Positions 1 through 11,449 of a stretch of DNA of 64,000 nucleotides are shown in pieces. Each line of letters begins with the position of its first letter. The first letter of the stretch is position 1. Source of the DNA: Isoetes taiwanensis (Eukaryota > Streptophyta > Lycopodiopsida > Isoetales > Isoetaceae). Made by a program: the position numbers and the translations under genes. Under the pieces are notes generated by a model. It was not told the origin of the DNA and made no database searches. It saw only the letters and a list, made by a program, of their open reading frames with translations. Where the stretch lies: positions 8,842,036 through 8,906,035 of the forward strand of contig JAJEKV010000049.1 in NCBI GenBank assembly GCA_021234155.1. Reading direction: 5' to 3'.

Positions 1-256
1 CAACTCAACATATATATGTGCTTTGAATAATACATCTTGCTTTCATCGCATAAACATCTTATTACTTGCGAAGAAGGTAATTTATGAAAAATTGCAATTG
101 TGAACTAAACTTATTTTCTATCTTGGTAGTGCATGGTGTGAATATCATGCTGACCTTTCTATCTTTGCACTAACATCATATATAACTAGGATTTCATACC
201 ATCTTAAGTGAAAGAGCACCACTTAAAGATCCAAAGTTTGCATGCCTTATACTACT

Positions 257-279
257 AAATTAAATTAAATTAAATTAAA
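257..279. repeat. (AAATT)n microsatellite
   Basis: About five perfect copies of a 5-base AT-only unit. Confidence 0.85.
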
Positions 280-533
280 ACAAGATCATCTTCCACTTTT
301 CTTTTCGTTATATTACGGGCACACATAACTAATGCTCAACACCTCTAGGTACACGCAGGTATACATTCTCCCTTGGAAGACAAGACAATACTTCATCATT
401 GATGGAAGTAAATTTGTATCCCATTCACAAAATTCCATTCCCACTCTATTTTCCATTAAAGGAAATAACAAAACTACATAATTCTATTCCACTTTCAAAC
501 TCCATTACAACTATTCTGCACATCCACGATTAA

Positions 534-563
534 TGCCCGGCATCGCCGGGCACACGTTGCTAG
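534..563 (+). mobile_element. Helitron 3' terminus (copy 1)
   Basis: A GC-rich hairpin (TGCCCGGC, 3-base loop, GCCGGGCA; 534-552) is followed by a 7-base spacer and CTAG (560-563), and the next base is T. Known Helitrons end in a short hairpin just before CTRR and insert 5' of a T. A second hairpin with the same stem and the same spacer length lies on the minus strand at 40953-40982, ending in CTAA then T. I cannot place the 5' TC end, so the element's length is unknown. No Rep/helicase coding sequence is visible, so it is probably non-autonomous. Confidence 0.6.
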
Positions 564-657
564 TCATTTGAATGGACATAAACATATAATGTAACTAGTA
601 ACGGTGCCCACTGTTGCTTGGCATAATTTGGGAATCTGTAAATATTGAGAACTTGTG

Positions 658-805
658 CATTTGCGTAGAGTAACTCCTGGGCCCGTAGATCATTTTGCGA
701 ACTGTAGAGTAACTTTATGCATTTGCGTAGAGTAACTCTTGGGCTCTTGGATCATTTTGCGAACTGTGGAGTAACTTCTGGGCCCGTGAATCATTTTGGG
801 AACTT
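658..805. repeat. tandem repeat, about 61-bp period
   Basis: Two near-full copies and one partial copy of a unit beginning GCATTTGCGTAGAGTAAC occur at 658, 719 and from about 767. The partial copy lacks the first bases. Copies differ by a few substitutions. Confidence 0.8.
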
Positions 806-1395
806 GTATAATGCAAGTGGCCATGTCTATGAATTGTTGAAGTTGTTTTTACTAAATTTCATATAATCACACTCTCTCGCTGCTTTTATATGAATTTGGA
901 TGTATTGTGGCTATGGATGTGTTGTGAAAAGCACCAAGCAACCTTTTGAAGGCATTGCATTTTTTGTATTATTTACTGTAACCTTAGATAGCTTGTTCAT
1001 TGTGTGTTGCACCTTTATCTTTGGCTATTTAGAAGTACTTACAACTTCTAATTAGAACTACCTTTTGAAATACTTAGAATGTTGTTCATTGTGTGCGCAA
1101 ATAAAACATAAAACATGTGGTTATGCCTCTTGCTAATTATATTAAATATGAAACATTGCCAAAGATTGAAGATGGACTTACTATATTTTCTTGAATATAT
1201 GTATCCCATGTGTGCCTAGTGTGATATCTGTACAAAACAATGTTTTATTTTGAGCCATTGACAAAAAGTACATTGCAAAATAATGGAATCTTTACTCACC
1301 TTATGAGGCATAATATTAAAGAACTTATAGCACAACAATTACCATGTCAAAATTATATGCATGTAAGCTTCCCAAGAAGCTACAATCTTTACTCA

Positions 1396-1537
1396 TTGTC
1401 GCTTCTCAGCTATGTAATAAACTTTAGTGATTTGCAACCTCTACCAATTTTCACTTCTCAACTGCTTAACAAACTTTAGTGACTTGCAACCTCTACTATA
1501 ATTGTCGCTTCTCAAGCTTAACAAACTTTAATGACTA
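1396..1537. repeat. tandem repeat, about 55-bp period
   Basis: Three diverged copies share the core AACAAACTTTAGTGA and the text CGCTTCTCA. The last copy is truncated. Confidence 0.75.
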
Positions 1538-3889
1538 TGCACTCATATCGAGGAAGCAAATGAAATGAATTTCCTTTACTGTAGACCAAGGTTAATTGTG
1601 AAAGTCAAAGCCATTGTAAGAAAGGTACATGTAAACCAACTTCCATGAGTATTATGTAGGAACTTTTAATCAGCTGCCAATAACTATAATTTTGCAGCTG
1701 TGAAGAAAAAATATTCTGTGAGACCTAGCTTGATGGTATATGGTTTCCTGGTGGTTTACTGTTGTGTATTTGCATAACAGTACCAGTGGGTGTGCATAAA
1801 GTAAAAAATCAGTGGGCTGCACTGATCAGTGGGCTTGTATAAGAGTCTGTCACTGTAGACTTTAGAGAAGCAGATTAAATCTCAATTTTGCTCCCACATA
1901 CCAGGCATTATTCCCTATTCTCTAAGCAGCACACCATTTGACAATCTTCTGTTCAGTACATTCTACCACTGTAGCAAACTTTGCTGGTTGGATCTATAAA
2001 AATGGCTTACAGAGTCAGCACCTATGCAAATAGCATGAATTATAATAGTTTCCAACTCCCTATACAGCATCCAAAGTGAACTTAATTGCATCTGCAACTA
2101 CTCTTGATCGCAAATAATACATTCAAGTTTTCAGGCCCTGCAATTGCACAGTTGGAAAGTTTAATAAGGGAAAATAAAGAAAACACATAGTGCAACTTAT
2201 GCAATAAAACAAATCTCACCTTTGACCATGTATAAAAGTGGAAATATGTTAATTTACCAAAATATGTTTGGTCGAAGTAATATTCAGGCTTTGACTTTGA
2301 TCAATAAAAGCTTCACGATCAACAGCCATGTCCAGTATAGTCCGTTGTTTTATATTCCATGTTGTCATGCATAACAACATTTCACATATTTATTGCTGGA
2401 GAAAAGTGTGCACGATGTTTTTCTTACAAAACTTGTTGCATTCTAAATGTACATAAACATATGCCTGCCGATATAGAATGTGCGATTAAATATAAGAGGT
2501 CAAATATTTCCTTCTACAATTGTACACCACGACTTTTGTAACAAAACAGAAACGGAATGCAAAATCTTTCAAAGAAGATGGAAGAATCATACACATTAGT
2601 TGTGGCATTCACTTCAGTTGCTTCAACAGAATAGAAGAATCATATCCATTAGATAGCATTAGATGTGGCAGGGGGTTGTCAAATGACCTACATCTGAATA
2701 GAGGCGCCATATTACAATCCTGCGCCCCATTTTTGTTAGAAGAAGCCTGTACACAAAAGGGAAAAAAAAATGCAGCATTAGTTTCTTTAACCTAACAAAG
2801 AAAAGCTTCCAAATCTCTTTCTCATGATAGCAAATTACAGTCTAACAGTCATAGAAATTAATGCATCCTACACAAAGCAGATTACAAATACCTCATTTCA
2901 AATCTCTCCAAGCCAGACATACACTTTCTTAGTCACTGCAAATCAACCCCAATAAGCCAATATTACATAGTGGTTTCCCCTTTTGAAAGATTGGGAGCCT
3001 ATACCACCAGCAGCAATTCTGAGATACGAAGGAGCAAATACTTCCTCAACTCCAGTTTATCCAGACAACGTCCCATTAAGAAATGACACCGTTTTCTTCA
3101 ACAAAACCCAAACGGAAATCAGAAGTCTGGATTTGGAAGATACCTACGAGGTTCCAGACAATAGATATGACTCTCAGATACATGATCTTGCTAAATGTAG
3201 GGCCTTGCACTGTAGTGCCAAATGTGTCCAACTGTTTAGGGCCCATAACTGTTTAGTTTTATGAAGGACTGAGACATGCTTAATGAATAATTTCGTACAG
3301 GTCTATTTGCCTTTGAAGACTTTGGCAGAATATATCCATGTCGGTGCTGGACATGGCGTCATGCCTTTTTAAGAGGTAAACTTAAAATCTAATAAAACAC
3401 AACCAAAATCCACGCATTCCAGAATCCTCTTTTGTAGGACTATGAACAGAGGTTTTGAGAGATGAACCTTTATTATTAGTGATGTCTCTCCTCCGGGATA
3501 CCTACCTAGAAGCCAATAACATGCATGAAGCAACTTGCTTCTCTTGCGACTAATCCCCGAAAAGCCAAGCTAAAAATGGCATGAAGTCGCTTGCCTCTCC
3601 TTCTAAAAGCACACACAAACAAACGCAGCCGTGGAGCAACTATATGAATCGATCCAGGACTGGGTTGTTGTGCTCACAGCGTTAGCTAGGCAAGGGAAAA
3701 GTAAGTGTTTACAGGCAGATGTGGCCGTCAGAAGGGCTTTGGAGAATAAAAGGCCGATTGGACCATTAAAAAAAAAACTAGTCCAAAGCACGTTTGATTA
3801 CTTTGCATAGCAAACTATAGGTTATGATGTGGGTTGTGTTTCGTAATATAAAATTGAATACAATTATACTATGCAGTTCGAGCTTCCAA

Positions 3890-3960
3890 GCTTATCCACA
3901 CACATTGAGGAGCTATGTCTTTTTGGCTTATCCACACATTGAGGAGCTATGTCTTTTTGG
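3890..3960. repeat. 35-bp tandem duplication
   Basis: Two almost identical head-to-tail copies of a unit containing TTGAGGAGCTATGTCTTTTT. Confidence 0.85.
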
Positions 3961-4505
3961 CTTATTTTTTAAGCTATGTTTATTTTGTAAGTCTAATACC
4001 CTTATTTCATGTGTTTAATTTTTACTCTGGAATCCATCCCCAAATCAAAAGTCGATAAAAGCACTGCTCCTGCTCATTGTGTAAGTATTTTATCTTTGAT
4101 GCATTGAACATAATTGATAGGTTGGAGCTTTAGTGGGAATGCTCCCTACATGCATTGAAGCCATAGCGCATGACTACATGGTCATCTACATAAATAGAAC
4201 ATAAAAAATATCAAAAAAGATGATAGATAATTATCCTCTATACCTCTAAAAATAATAGAAGTTTAATCTCGATGGAGAGATGGAAAAACTAAAAGATAAT
4301 GACATACCATCAAAAACATTTGAAGAAAAAACAACCAACCAGATAGACTTAGAAACAAAAGTTATCATTTAGGATCCTATTTTGGAACCTCCAAGTTGGC
4401 GTCTCTTCCATTTAAACCTCTTCCCTAGTGCTTGTGGTTGCCAAAAAGGGTTTTGAACTTCCAATTGATCCTCTTTCTTTGGTGCTTGTGATTTCAACAC
4501 CTATA

Positions 4506-4552
4506 AAAAAAAAAAAAAAAAAACAAGGTGCTGCGCACGGAGGGTTGCCCTC
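4506..4552 (+). repeat. dispersed repeat family 2, copy 1, after an A-run
   Basis: An A-run (about 4506-4523) abuts a GC-rich sequence at 4522-4552 containing GTGCTGCGCACGGAGGG and a GAGGG/CCCTC hairpin. The same 31 bases occur inverted at 54002-54032, about 49 kb away. Flanks differ, so this is the shared edge of a dispersed element whose body I cannot define. Confidence 0.55.
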
Positions 4553-4965
4553 TATGGCCGGAGGTTAAGGTGGCTTAAATCATACTTGAAATTTATGTGT
4601 TTACAATCAATCAAAATTGCTATTTTAAAACATTGACCATGGAGCATTGGAGTCATTTTCATGTGTAAACTTCTAAGAGATGACAAAAATAAATCTAGCA
4701 AAATTAATATCTAATTCATTTGTTGAAATGTTAGCCATTATAAATAGCCATTCAAATTTGAATGTATTACTTTGGCAATAGTGCAAAGTGAATGAATTTA
4801 ATTATAGGAATTGAGAAATGTTGTCTCCTATAAAAATGGTCACAGTTCATCCCGGTCGACGGGGGCAAGAAGAAAACCATTTGGCATGGCGCTTCTTTAC
4901 ACGGTTTCTAGCATATCTCGGTGAAAAATCACATCTAGTCAATTCCAAGAAAAGAACATTGCCAA

Positions 4966-5062
4966 TCATACATAGATATTTGTTTGTAGTTGATGCCTAA
5001 CATCAGTTGGCAAGTCATACATAGATATTTATTTGTAGTTGATGCCTAACATCAGTTGGCAG
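4966..5062. repeat. 49-bp tandem duplication
   Basis: Two head-to-tail copies containing GATGCCTAACATCAGTTGGC, with one or two mismatches. Confidence 0.85.
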
Positions 5063-5114
5063 TTTCCTGGCCTATCATGGTATGGTCTTCTATAGACAAA
5101 GCAGATGATGACTT

Positions 5115-5567
5115 TCAGTCACTTAATTGCTTGAGAACTTCTTCCATCATCTGTTTCCTAGAGGGCGACCACAACAATTGAGAATGTCCAACAAGGGAAA
5201 CCACCTTGTTGCAACACCATGGCTTTTCATTAAGAATTTCATTGACGCAGTCAAACAGCAACTTGGAGTTCTGTTTTCTACTCTTTGTGACTTCCGCGAT
5301 AACAACCATAAATTGCTTTCTCTGTAGATGTTGAAACTATCTTTTCTGTTCAAGTGGTTTTTTCAAATTGACTTGATCTTTCTGAACCATAGAACCTTTG
5401 CTAGAAAGATCTAATGCTCCTCTCTTCCGTTTCAAAAATGATTTCACAACTGAAGTTTCCCCTTGCTTGGAGTGATCAGGCTTATTCTCTTTACCTATAC
5501 TCTTGCCATCCTTTCTGTTCCCAAATAATCTATTATAAACTTGAGCACCACCATTTTGTATTACAGA
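5115..5567 (-). pseudogene. TRM/LONGIFOLIA-like C-terminal fragment
   Basis: One minus-strand frame is readable from 5567 to a TGA at 5115-5117, interrupted by a single in-frame TAG at 5337-5339. The upstream half is Lys/Ser-rich (GKENKPDHSKQ, SFLKRKRG). The downstream half carries LLFDCVNEILNEK and then KQMMEEVLKQL, which resemble the conserved C-terminal block (DUF4378) of plant TON1-recruiting-motif / LONGIFOLIA proteins. Those proteins act at cortical microtubules and control cell shape. About 150 codons survive, where full-length family members are many hundreds of residues. No upstream exon was found. The stop and truncation suggest a dead fragment. Family assignment rests on motif memory and is moderate. 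Confidence 0.5.
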
Positions 5568-5569
5568 TT

Positions 5570-6730
5570 AATATATTCAAAGTTTGAAGTGGTTAATTTC
5601 TTCTCGGGTACTGTCTGCAATTTCCCACATGCCATAAACGAGGCTCGATTAATTTAACAACTCACCTCAATAAACCAATCATACATGGCAAAAAACAGAG
5701 GTCTTGCAAACAAATCAGACACTGCACCCTTTGCAACGGACATGTTGCTAAAGCCTCCTTCACTAAGAGCAGAACGAACATGGATGGATTCTTTTTATTG
5801 CTTTAAGGTTAAGGCACAAGGTGGGAGTCATTATCACAATACAAAAGTGGCAACAAATATATGGCCTCTAACAAAAGGGCAAGTGTAAATAAACTAATTC
5901 TTCTTTCCACACACTAAAAGGGACAAAACAATAAACAATATAGAAATGTTGAACTATCCTTATTGAAAAGACAATAATAGTCATCAATAATAACAGAGCT
6001 TCAACTTTGTCCAAAGTCAAACAACAAAAAAACCAAAGAAGCCCAAGCGTTGAAAGCTCAAATTTTTGAGTTTCTTTAAGTGTTTCTTCATTCTTGGAAT
6101 GGGCCATACCTGAAAATTTAAGATACACAACCAGATCTGCAAATGCAAAATGTAGTTCATACCCTTTTTTCTTTCTGTGCTAGATCTAAAACCTGCAAAA
6201 ACAATCTGCTACATAAATTTTCCCTCCATTGCAACGCTACACAGTGAAATATACTGGTAAAGCCATGCCATGCTTACTTGAAAGCCTATTCAGCTCAAGA
6301 ACAGGCAAATAAGACACAAAAATTACTGTGTCCTTTTTGGTCACGGATACACTATTTAGGCTAGATACACTATTTAGGCTAGAAAAAGTCCTTTAGACCG
6401 CGGTTAGAGAATTCTCGTATGCACATAGAGAAGGGGGGACCGGGGACGAAAAGGATCTTGCATATTTTAGGTCAAGTTTCAACCTTTTTTTCCCCTTGCC
6501 GGTCTAAGGGGCTTTAAATCCATTGTGCTTTCCAAATGTACCAGTCTTTTTTAGAAAATGAATTGGCCCATATCTATACATATTTTTATCTGTTGTGCTT
6601 TCTTAGGATTCCTCTGACACCACTGATAATTCTGGCCTCAATCTTTACTATACACATCACGCTTACCTTTTAAAAGAAAAACCTATCATGTCTTTGCAAA
6701 CTACGAGTTGGTGTTAAATCTACTCTTTTT
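5570..6730. other. non-coding stretch with MITE-like inverted repeat
   Basis: No gene is recognised. It contains an 18-bp tandem duplication (GATACACTATTTAGGCTA, 6346-6381) directly beside an imperfect inverted-repeat unit at 6385-6515. Confidence 0.5.
6385..6515. mobile_element. possible MITE (imperfect 16-bp terminal inverted repeats)
   Basis: AAAGTCCTTTAGACCG at 6385-6400 pairs with CGGTCTAAGGGGCTTT at 6500-6515 (14 of 16 positions). The enclosed 100 bp has no coding potential. No clear target-site duplication was seen, so it could also be a chance hairpin. Confidence 0.35.
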
Positions 6731-6739
6731 GTTATTGTT

Positions 6740-7775
6740 GACTTGGGCCTAGATACTCGAATCATATCCAAAAGACTGTCCTCTTTAAGAAATGGTATCC
6801 TGCAATCCCAAGCAATAATCTGCCTTCGTAAGTCTCAAAAGAGATAAAACAAGGGGAATATTTCTTGATTGAAGCTCATGAGCCTTTTTAGATTTTTGTC
6901 CTCCAACATCCTCATCCGCAAGCAGATAGCTCTGTTTCAGACATTAAAATTTATTCACATCCAAGAAAGAATATTGTATATAACATATAACAGACCGTTT
7001 TCTTGCTGACAGCAGAGGTGACTCGACCACCATATCTTTTGATAAGATCTTCTGCCTCTTCCCTCTCACGGCTGGAAAAGTAGAATACAGTGTCATGCCT
7101 TGAACATTCACGATCCCCATATATTACAAGCATTCAGCATTAAAGCTCCATTCTAGTTAATATGTAAGTACCTATCAAGTGTCCCACTAATGACGAATGT
7201 CAACCCTGCCAAACAGTTATCTGCGCCCTCTGGGATTTCCTATAGATGAGGTAAATATATTGTAAGCCACATTCATTTTCCAGAATTCTCATAAAACTTA
7301 CATACTAACCTTCTCTCCTTTGTGTGGAGGAGTTGTTTGAGGCGCACCATAGAAACCATGCCCGCCTTTACCAAATCCTCCACGTCCTTAGGTTTTACTG
7401 CATCGGGCTTTATGGATGCTGATCCTCTACCCCTTCCCTTTCCTAAATTTTAAAATGAGGAACTCAAAACATAGTAAATACCAACACATGCGCGCAAGGC
7501 GAACCCTTTCCCAAGTGTGAACCAATGTTATCTAAATGAAACAGTAAAATTCCTAAGATCCAGATAGAAAAAAATGGATATATAACTTAATGCAAGTGCA
7601 CTTGCATACCTATGTCATCTGTCTGAAAAGCTGCGGCTATCTTCTCATATTTTGCCTTCAAATGTACCTCTATCTCAGGGACAAGAACCATAAGATAACC
7701 AATCTTGTCACCGCCACGAGCTAATGCATAACGGTAATTAGAAAGTCTTACACCATTGTAATACTCATAAGACAT
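6740..7775 (-). pseudogene. RFC1: replication factor C subunit 1 (RFC1) BRCT-region fragment, frameshifted
   Basis: RFC1 is the large subunit of the clamp loader that places PCNA on DNA. Minus-strand exons with GT/AG borders can be followed: 7775-7610 (ends AFQTDDI), 7442-7310 (KGRGRGS, later PPHKGEK), 7239-7172 (EIPEGADNCLAGLTFVISGT), 7071-6996 (REREEAEDLIKRYGGRVTSA) and 6931 downwards (SYLLADEDVGG). A last block near 6750-6795 reads PFLKEDSLLDMIRV. Together they give the plant RFC1 BRCT domain and its Gly-rich leader. Exon phases agree at the joins. Within exon 7442-7310 the frame shifts by one base between KPK and GRGGFG. The GT donor after the KKAHEL block is not visible. No AAA+ ATPase region lies nearby, so this is a truncated, decayed genomic copy with introns. 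Confidence 0.65.
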
Positions 7776-9999
7776 GGAAAATGAATAATGCCAAAGACAC
7801 TCAGTTCCTTAGAATTTCCTTGTTAGAAGTAGTCAATATAGGACGATGCTTGCCTCTGCAAATGGGGCTCTTGTCAAATGAGTCTGTTTCAGCCATGCTG
7901 GTGTTATTCCTAGAAAGCGATTTAAAATGTGATTGTTTAAAGAGGACCGAGGATGCATACCTGTTCATCTGCAATCCAGCCAGAATGATGCAGGCAAAAT
8001 TTTTACCGCCATCCCTCAATAACCGCAATGAAAATGAATGCACAGTTAGTACTTCTAGTTAATCCTAAATAAAACCTCATAAAACCTCAATCTATAGCCC
8101 AAAATCAATCTTGCGACCCATACAAAAAGAAAATTGCAAGGCTTCATAGCCCGACTTCATTGCCGACCGACGGACATTCCTTTCTTGGAATGAGAATCTA
8201 GAAGGCACAAGGGAGCAAAGCTTGGCTAGACTTCTCCATCTCTGTCAAATACATAAGCATCATTTTACAAGAATTTAAAACATGCACCATTCTACAAGAA
8301 AGTCCATGTATATTAGATATATATGAGATCATAAAAAGAAAAAGCGACATAACGAATTGATCTGCTCCCAGGGTATATGATGGCGATGAAACAAATGTAA
8401 TAATGAAGAAACAACAAATGCATTTTCTCATTAGATGCAAAATTGGATGAAATTCACAACTACTGCAGTTAGAACATCCATTCGGTTAACATCTTTGTCA
8501 TGCTTGTTATGGCCTCCAAAAAGTAAAAATATTGATAAGCACATACATATAAATGAGAAAGCGACAATCTTGCGAGAGTTTTAAATTATGGGTTATGCTC
8601 CTAAGAAGGTTCTAGAGGATTCTACAAAGAAAACATACCCTTACTTGCATCCATACTACCAAGAATTGGATCTAGGCAACTTGAAGCAGATCAAGCGGTT
8701 GATGTCGATCACACGATCACACAGATCCACCAATAAATCTCCAAAATGTTCCTCTTTGTGATCCTCCGAAGACAAATTGCGGTATTGAAGATGTTGCATC
8801 TGTTTGTCTTGGATGTTGTGGAGGATGATTTCTTTCCCATAACTACACATTTATGCAACCACCGCCCACCGGGCCCAAAGCCTTGGCGGACATGGAACAT
8901 GGACCAACAGAAGAACATTCAAAGAACGCTGCGCTTGAAAAATGCCACAAATGGTCTTCCAGTAGCGATTTAGAAGGAGAGCTTGTCGACTTTCTTTGTT
9001 ATGGTGATCCTCTTCATCATGGCACGCAATTTACGTTTCCATGCCCATTTCTTTGCTAATTGGGAATCTTTATTGTTATTTGTCAAAGCGGGGATCCTCC
9101 CTTGTCATACCACTTTTGCATTGGCGACCTTCTTCTCATGAGATATCGGCTTTCTTGGAAAAAATTTGTTAAATGGATCCCCACCTATAAACATCTTCCA
9201 ACTTCAAAGATGTAGATGTAACCACATGAGCTAGTTTTTCTAATGCACCAAAGATTGAAACATGTGGAGCATCTTTGCTAGGTAATCATTGGGGTTCTTG
9301 CTAGTCTTTGCTATTTTATAATTGTTTAAAGAAGATCGATTCGCGGGACACATTTATCTCATGGAAGGATCTTTGAGTAGGATGCTTTAGGAAACAATTA
9401 AAGAAAATGAATGCACGTTAGTACTTCTAGTTTAGCACAAAGAATTGAATGTGAGATGCAAAAGAACATCACTAACACATGTAACTTCGGTACCGCAATT
9501 AGCATATCCCGGGTAGCATATGCAAATCTGGTACGCAAATCCACGGATGCAAAGGAAGAAAGTTTGGTGGGCGACGAGCCGTGAACCCGTGGCGATGGAA
9601 TTAAGAATTCCTCCATTTGTTTCGTTGGTTCTTTGCCCTTAAATTTTCGCATGGCATGGAAACGTGTTCTAAAACGGTGAATAAAAATGCGAAAATGGAA
9701 CCGAAAGCGAGCATCAAAGATAAGAATGCCTTGCCATGCCGCTCAAATCGTGGCAAATAAACAAAAATCGTGGAGTTGTTCGGATGGCATCGGCAACAAA
9801 GAAATCTGCAGATTGATCAAAATAGCAAGCAACCACTCTTTGCTCTCGTTAGAGAAAAAATCGCGACCTTGCTTTCATTTCGGAGAAGGCGCTCTTGCAA
9901 TTTGTGCTGCCATATTCATCAAATCCGAGCTTCCGTCTGCCTCCCAGTTAAGTTAACAGGGAACATCCGAAATTCAGAAGGCAGGTACTGCATCTAGCT
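7776..9999. other. non-coding stretch, no gene recognised
   Basis: Only short unsupported open frames occur, the longest about 90 codons on either strand. An 84-codon minus-strand frame at 9398-9652 has no recognisable domain. Nothing here could be assigned. Confidence 0.45.
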
Positions 10000-10074
10000 A
10001 TCTAGCTACGGCCGGTTATCCAGTTTCCACACCGCCCGCCCAAGAACACTGGCGACCGCCCATTTACCTCCAAC

Positions 10075-10190
10075 ATCAGGTTTTTAGCAGTCACCGGCAT
10101 ATCCTAGGGATATTTTAGGATATACCTAGGATATGCCAAAAGCCCACATAAACAAAGGTTTGCCCCCCTAGGGGCAACCCAAAAAGGGAT
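10075..10190 (+). repeat. dispersed hairpin-rich repeat family 1, copy A
   Basis: The unit holds an imperfect palindrome of CATATCCTAGG / CCTAGGATATG type, then a second hairpin built on GTTTGCCCCC and GGGGCAACCC. The same arrangement occurs inverted at 47877-47985. Weaker similarity may extend to about 10000 here and 48065 there. No coding capacity. It could be a MITE or part of an LTR. Confidence 0.6.
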
Positions 10191-10199
10191 AATCAACTA

Positions 10200-11440
10200 A
10201 AATTTTCTAGATAGAATGTACCATTCAATTATCTGGATGCTGTTGGATGAAAAGTTAACAAAACTGGAATTTGGAACAGTACTAAATTTATGCATTATTA
10301 GTACATCCATTACCAGGTACTCTTGGAGCGATAACTTGCACGTGGAAAAATAAACAAACTACCATTATTCATCAGCTATGCAAACTGGAAGACAAAGCAA
10401 GTAAAAGCGCCAAGAAAAATCTTCATGTGCAAATCTCCAATGGAGACTAACTTATCTTTGGTATATTCGTCTATAATTATCCTACAACAAGCTAAAGTGG
10501 CATCAAAAGATTGTGCTTGGCACAAAGGAAATCATTGTTACAAAACAACAGGCCTACCATTGATAAATTTTATTAAATAGCACATGCTTGGATAAAAACA
10601 CAGACAAATCTTTAAAGCTCAAAACAAACAGCAGCATATACTTTTATTTTCCAACAAAAGCAAGTATGATATTTACAATGCAAGAAAAAATAACTGTAAA
10701 CGTGTACATATTGTTTTGAGATTTAAGTATGGCCATATTTGGAATGCATGCGCATTCTTTTCCTCCATAGCAAGCACGATTTCAACTCCGAGATGAAAAA
10801 CAATTGTGAGCACTAGATTCTCAAAAACTAGTGAGGCAATAAAGGCTGAGTAGCATTTTGACATTGTCCTGTTTATTGCTGCATTTGTAGGAAAATTGAT
10901 TTTCATAATTGACAACTTCTTATTCAAATACCCATGTGTAATGCAGAAACTAATGTGACATCCAGCTGATAATCAATGGTTCTGCTCTTTGATCTTCCTT
11001 TTTCTGCTCCCTTCATAACTGCAAATTTTCCGGTTTGCAGTTGGTTTTCAATCTGGAATTCCATTACAAGTTGAGGAAATAGAATTCTGAGTAAAATTTG
11101 GATATGTCCATGGTCAGCTGGAAGTGTAGGTCATGTGAACAATAAGGTATAGTAAGTTGGGTAACACTGTCACCGAGGTTCATTTGGTTTCGTTCATGCT
11201 GACTGCCCATTTAGAATTTACCAACACCCACCTTATAAATTCAAGGTTTTCACTTCACCGAGATAGATTGTCTGTTGTTATTAGGAAAGAAAACTTTCGT
11301 GGGGAATGTGCACCCAGATAATGATCCTTCTATACATTTGCAAAAGCGTTCTCCATCAACTGGGAATGAAGCAGGTAGTGCAAAGTCAGGCGATATTCCT
11401 ACCTGAGGAAACCAATATACTTGTCAGTTCGTGGTGCTTG
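10200..11440. other. non-coding stretch, expected CtpA 3' end not found
   Basis: No gene is recognised. The last CtpA exon (the GITPD-type block and C-terminal tail) would be expected on the minus strand here, but I could not find it. The gene copy therefore appears 3'-truncated. Confidence 0.45.
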
Positions 11441-11449
11441 GAAGTGAAA

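Larger units (their letters stand above)
1..3600. other. non-coding stretch, no gene recognised
   Basis: I see no convincing coding region here. Open frames are short and have no recognisable domain. The stretch holds an (AAATT)n run near 257-279, a Helitron 3' terminus at 534-563 and two blocks of short tandem repeats, listed separately. A start-less open frame of about 65 codons runs on the plus strand at roughly 3608-3810, but it matches nothing I know. Confidence 0.5.

Noticed and set aside
658-805. Short regularly spaced repeats considered as a CRISPR-like array
   Set aside because: Units are contiguous tandem repeats with no unique spacers, in a plant nuclear context.
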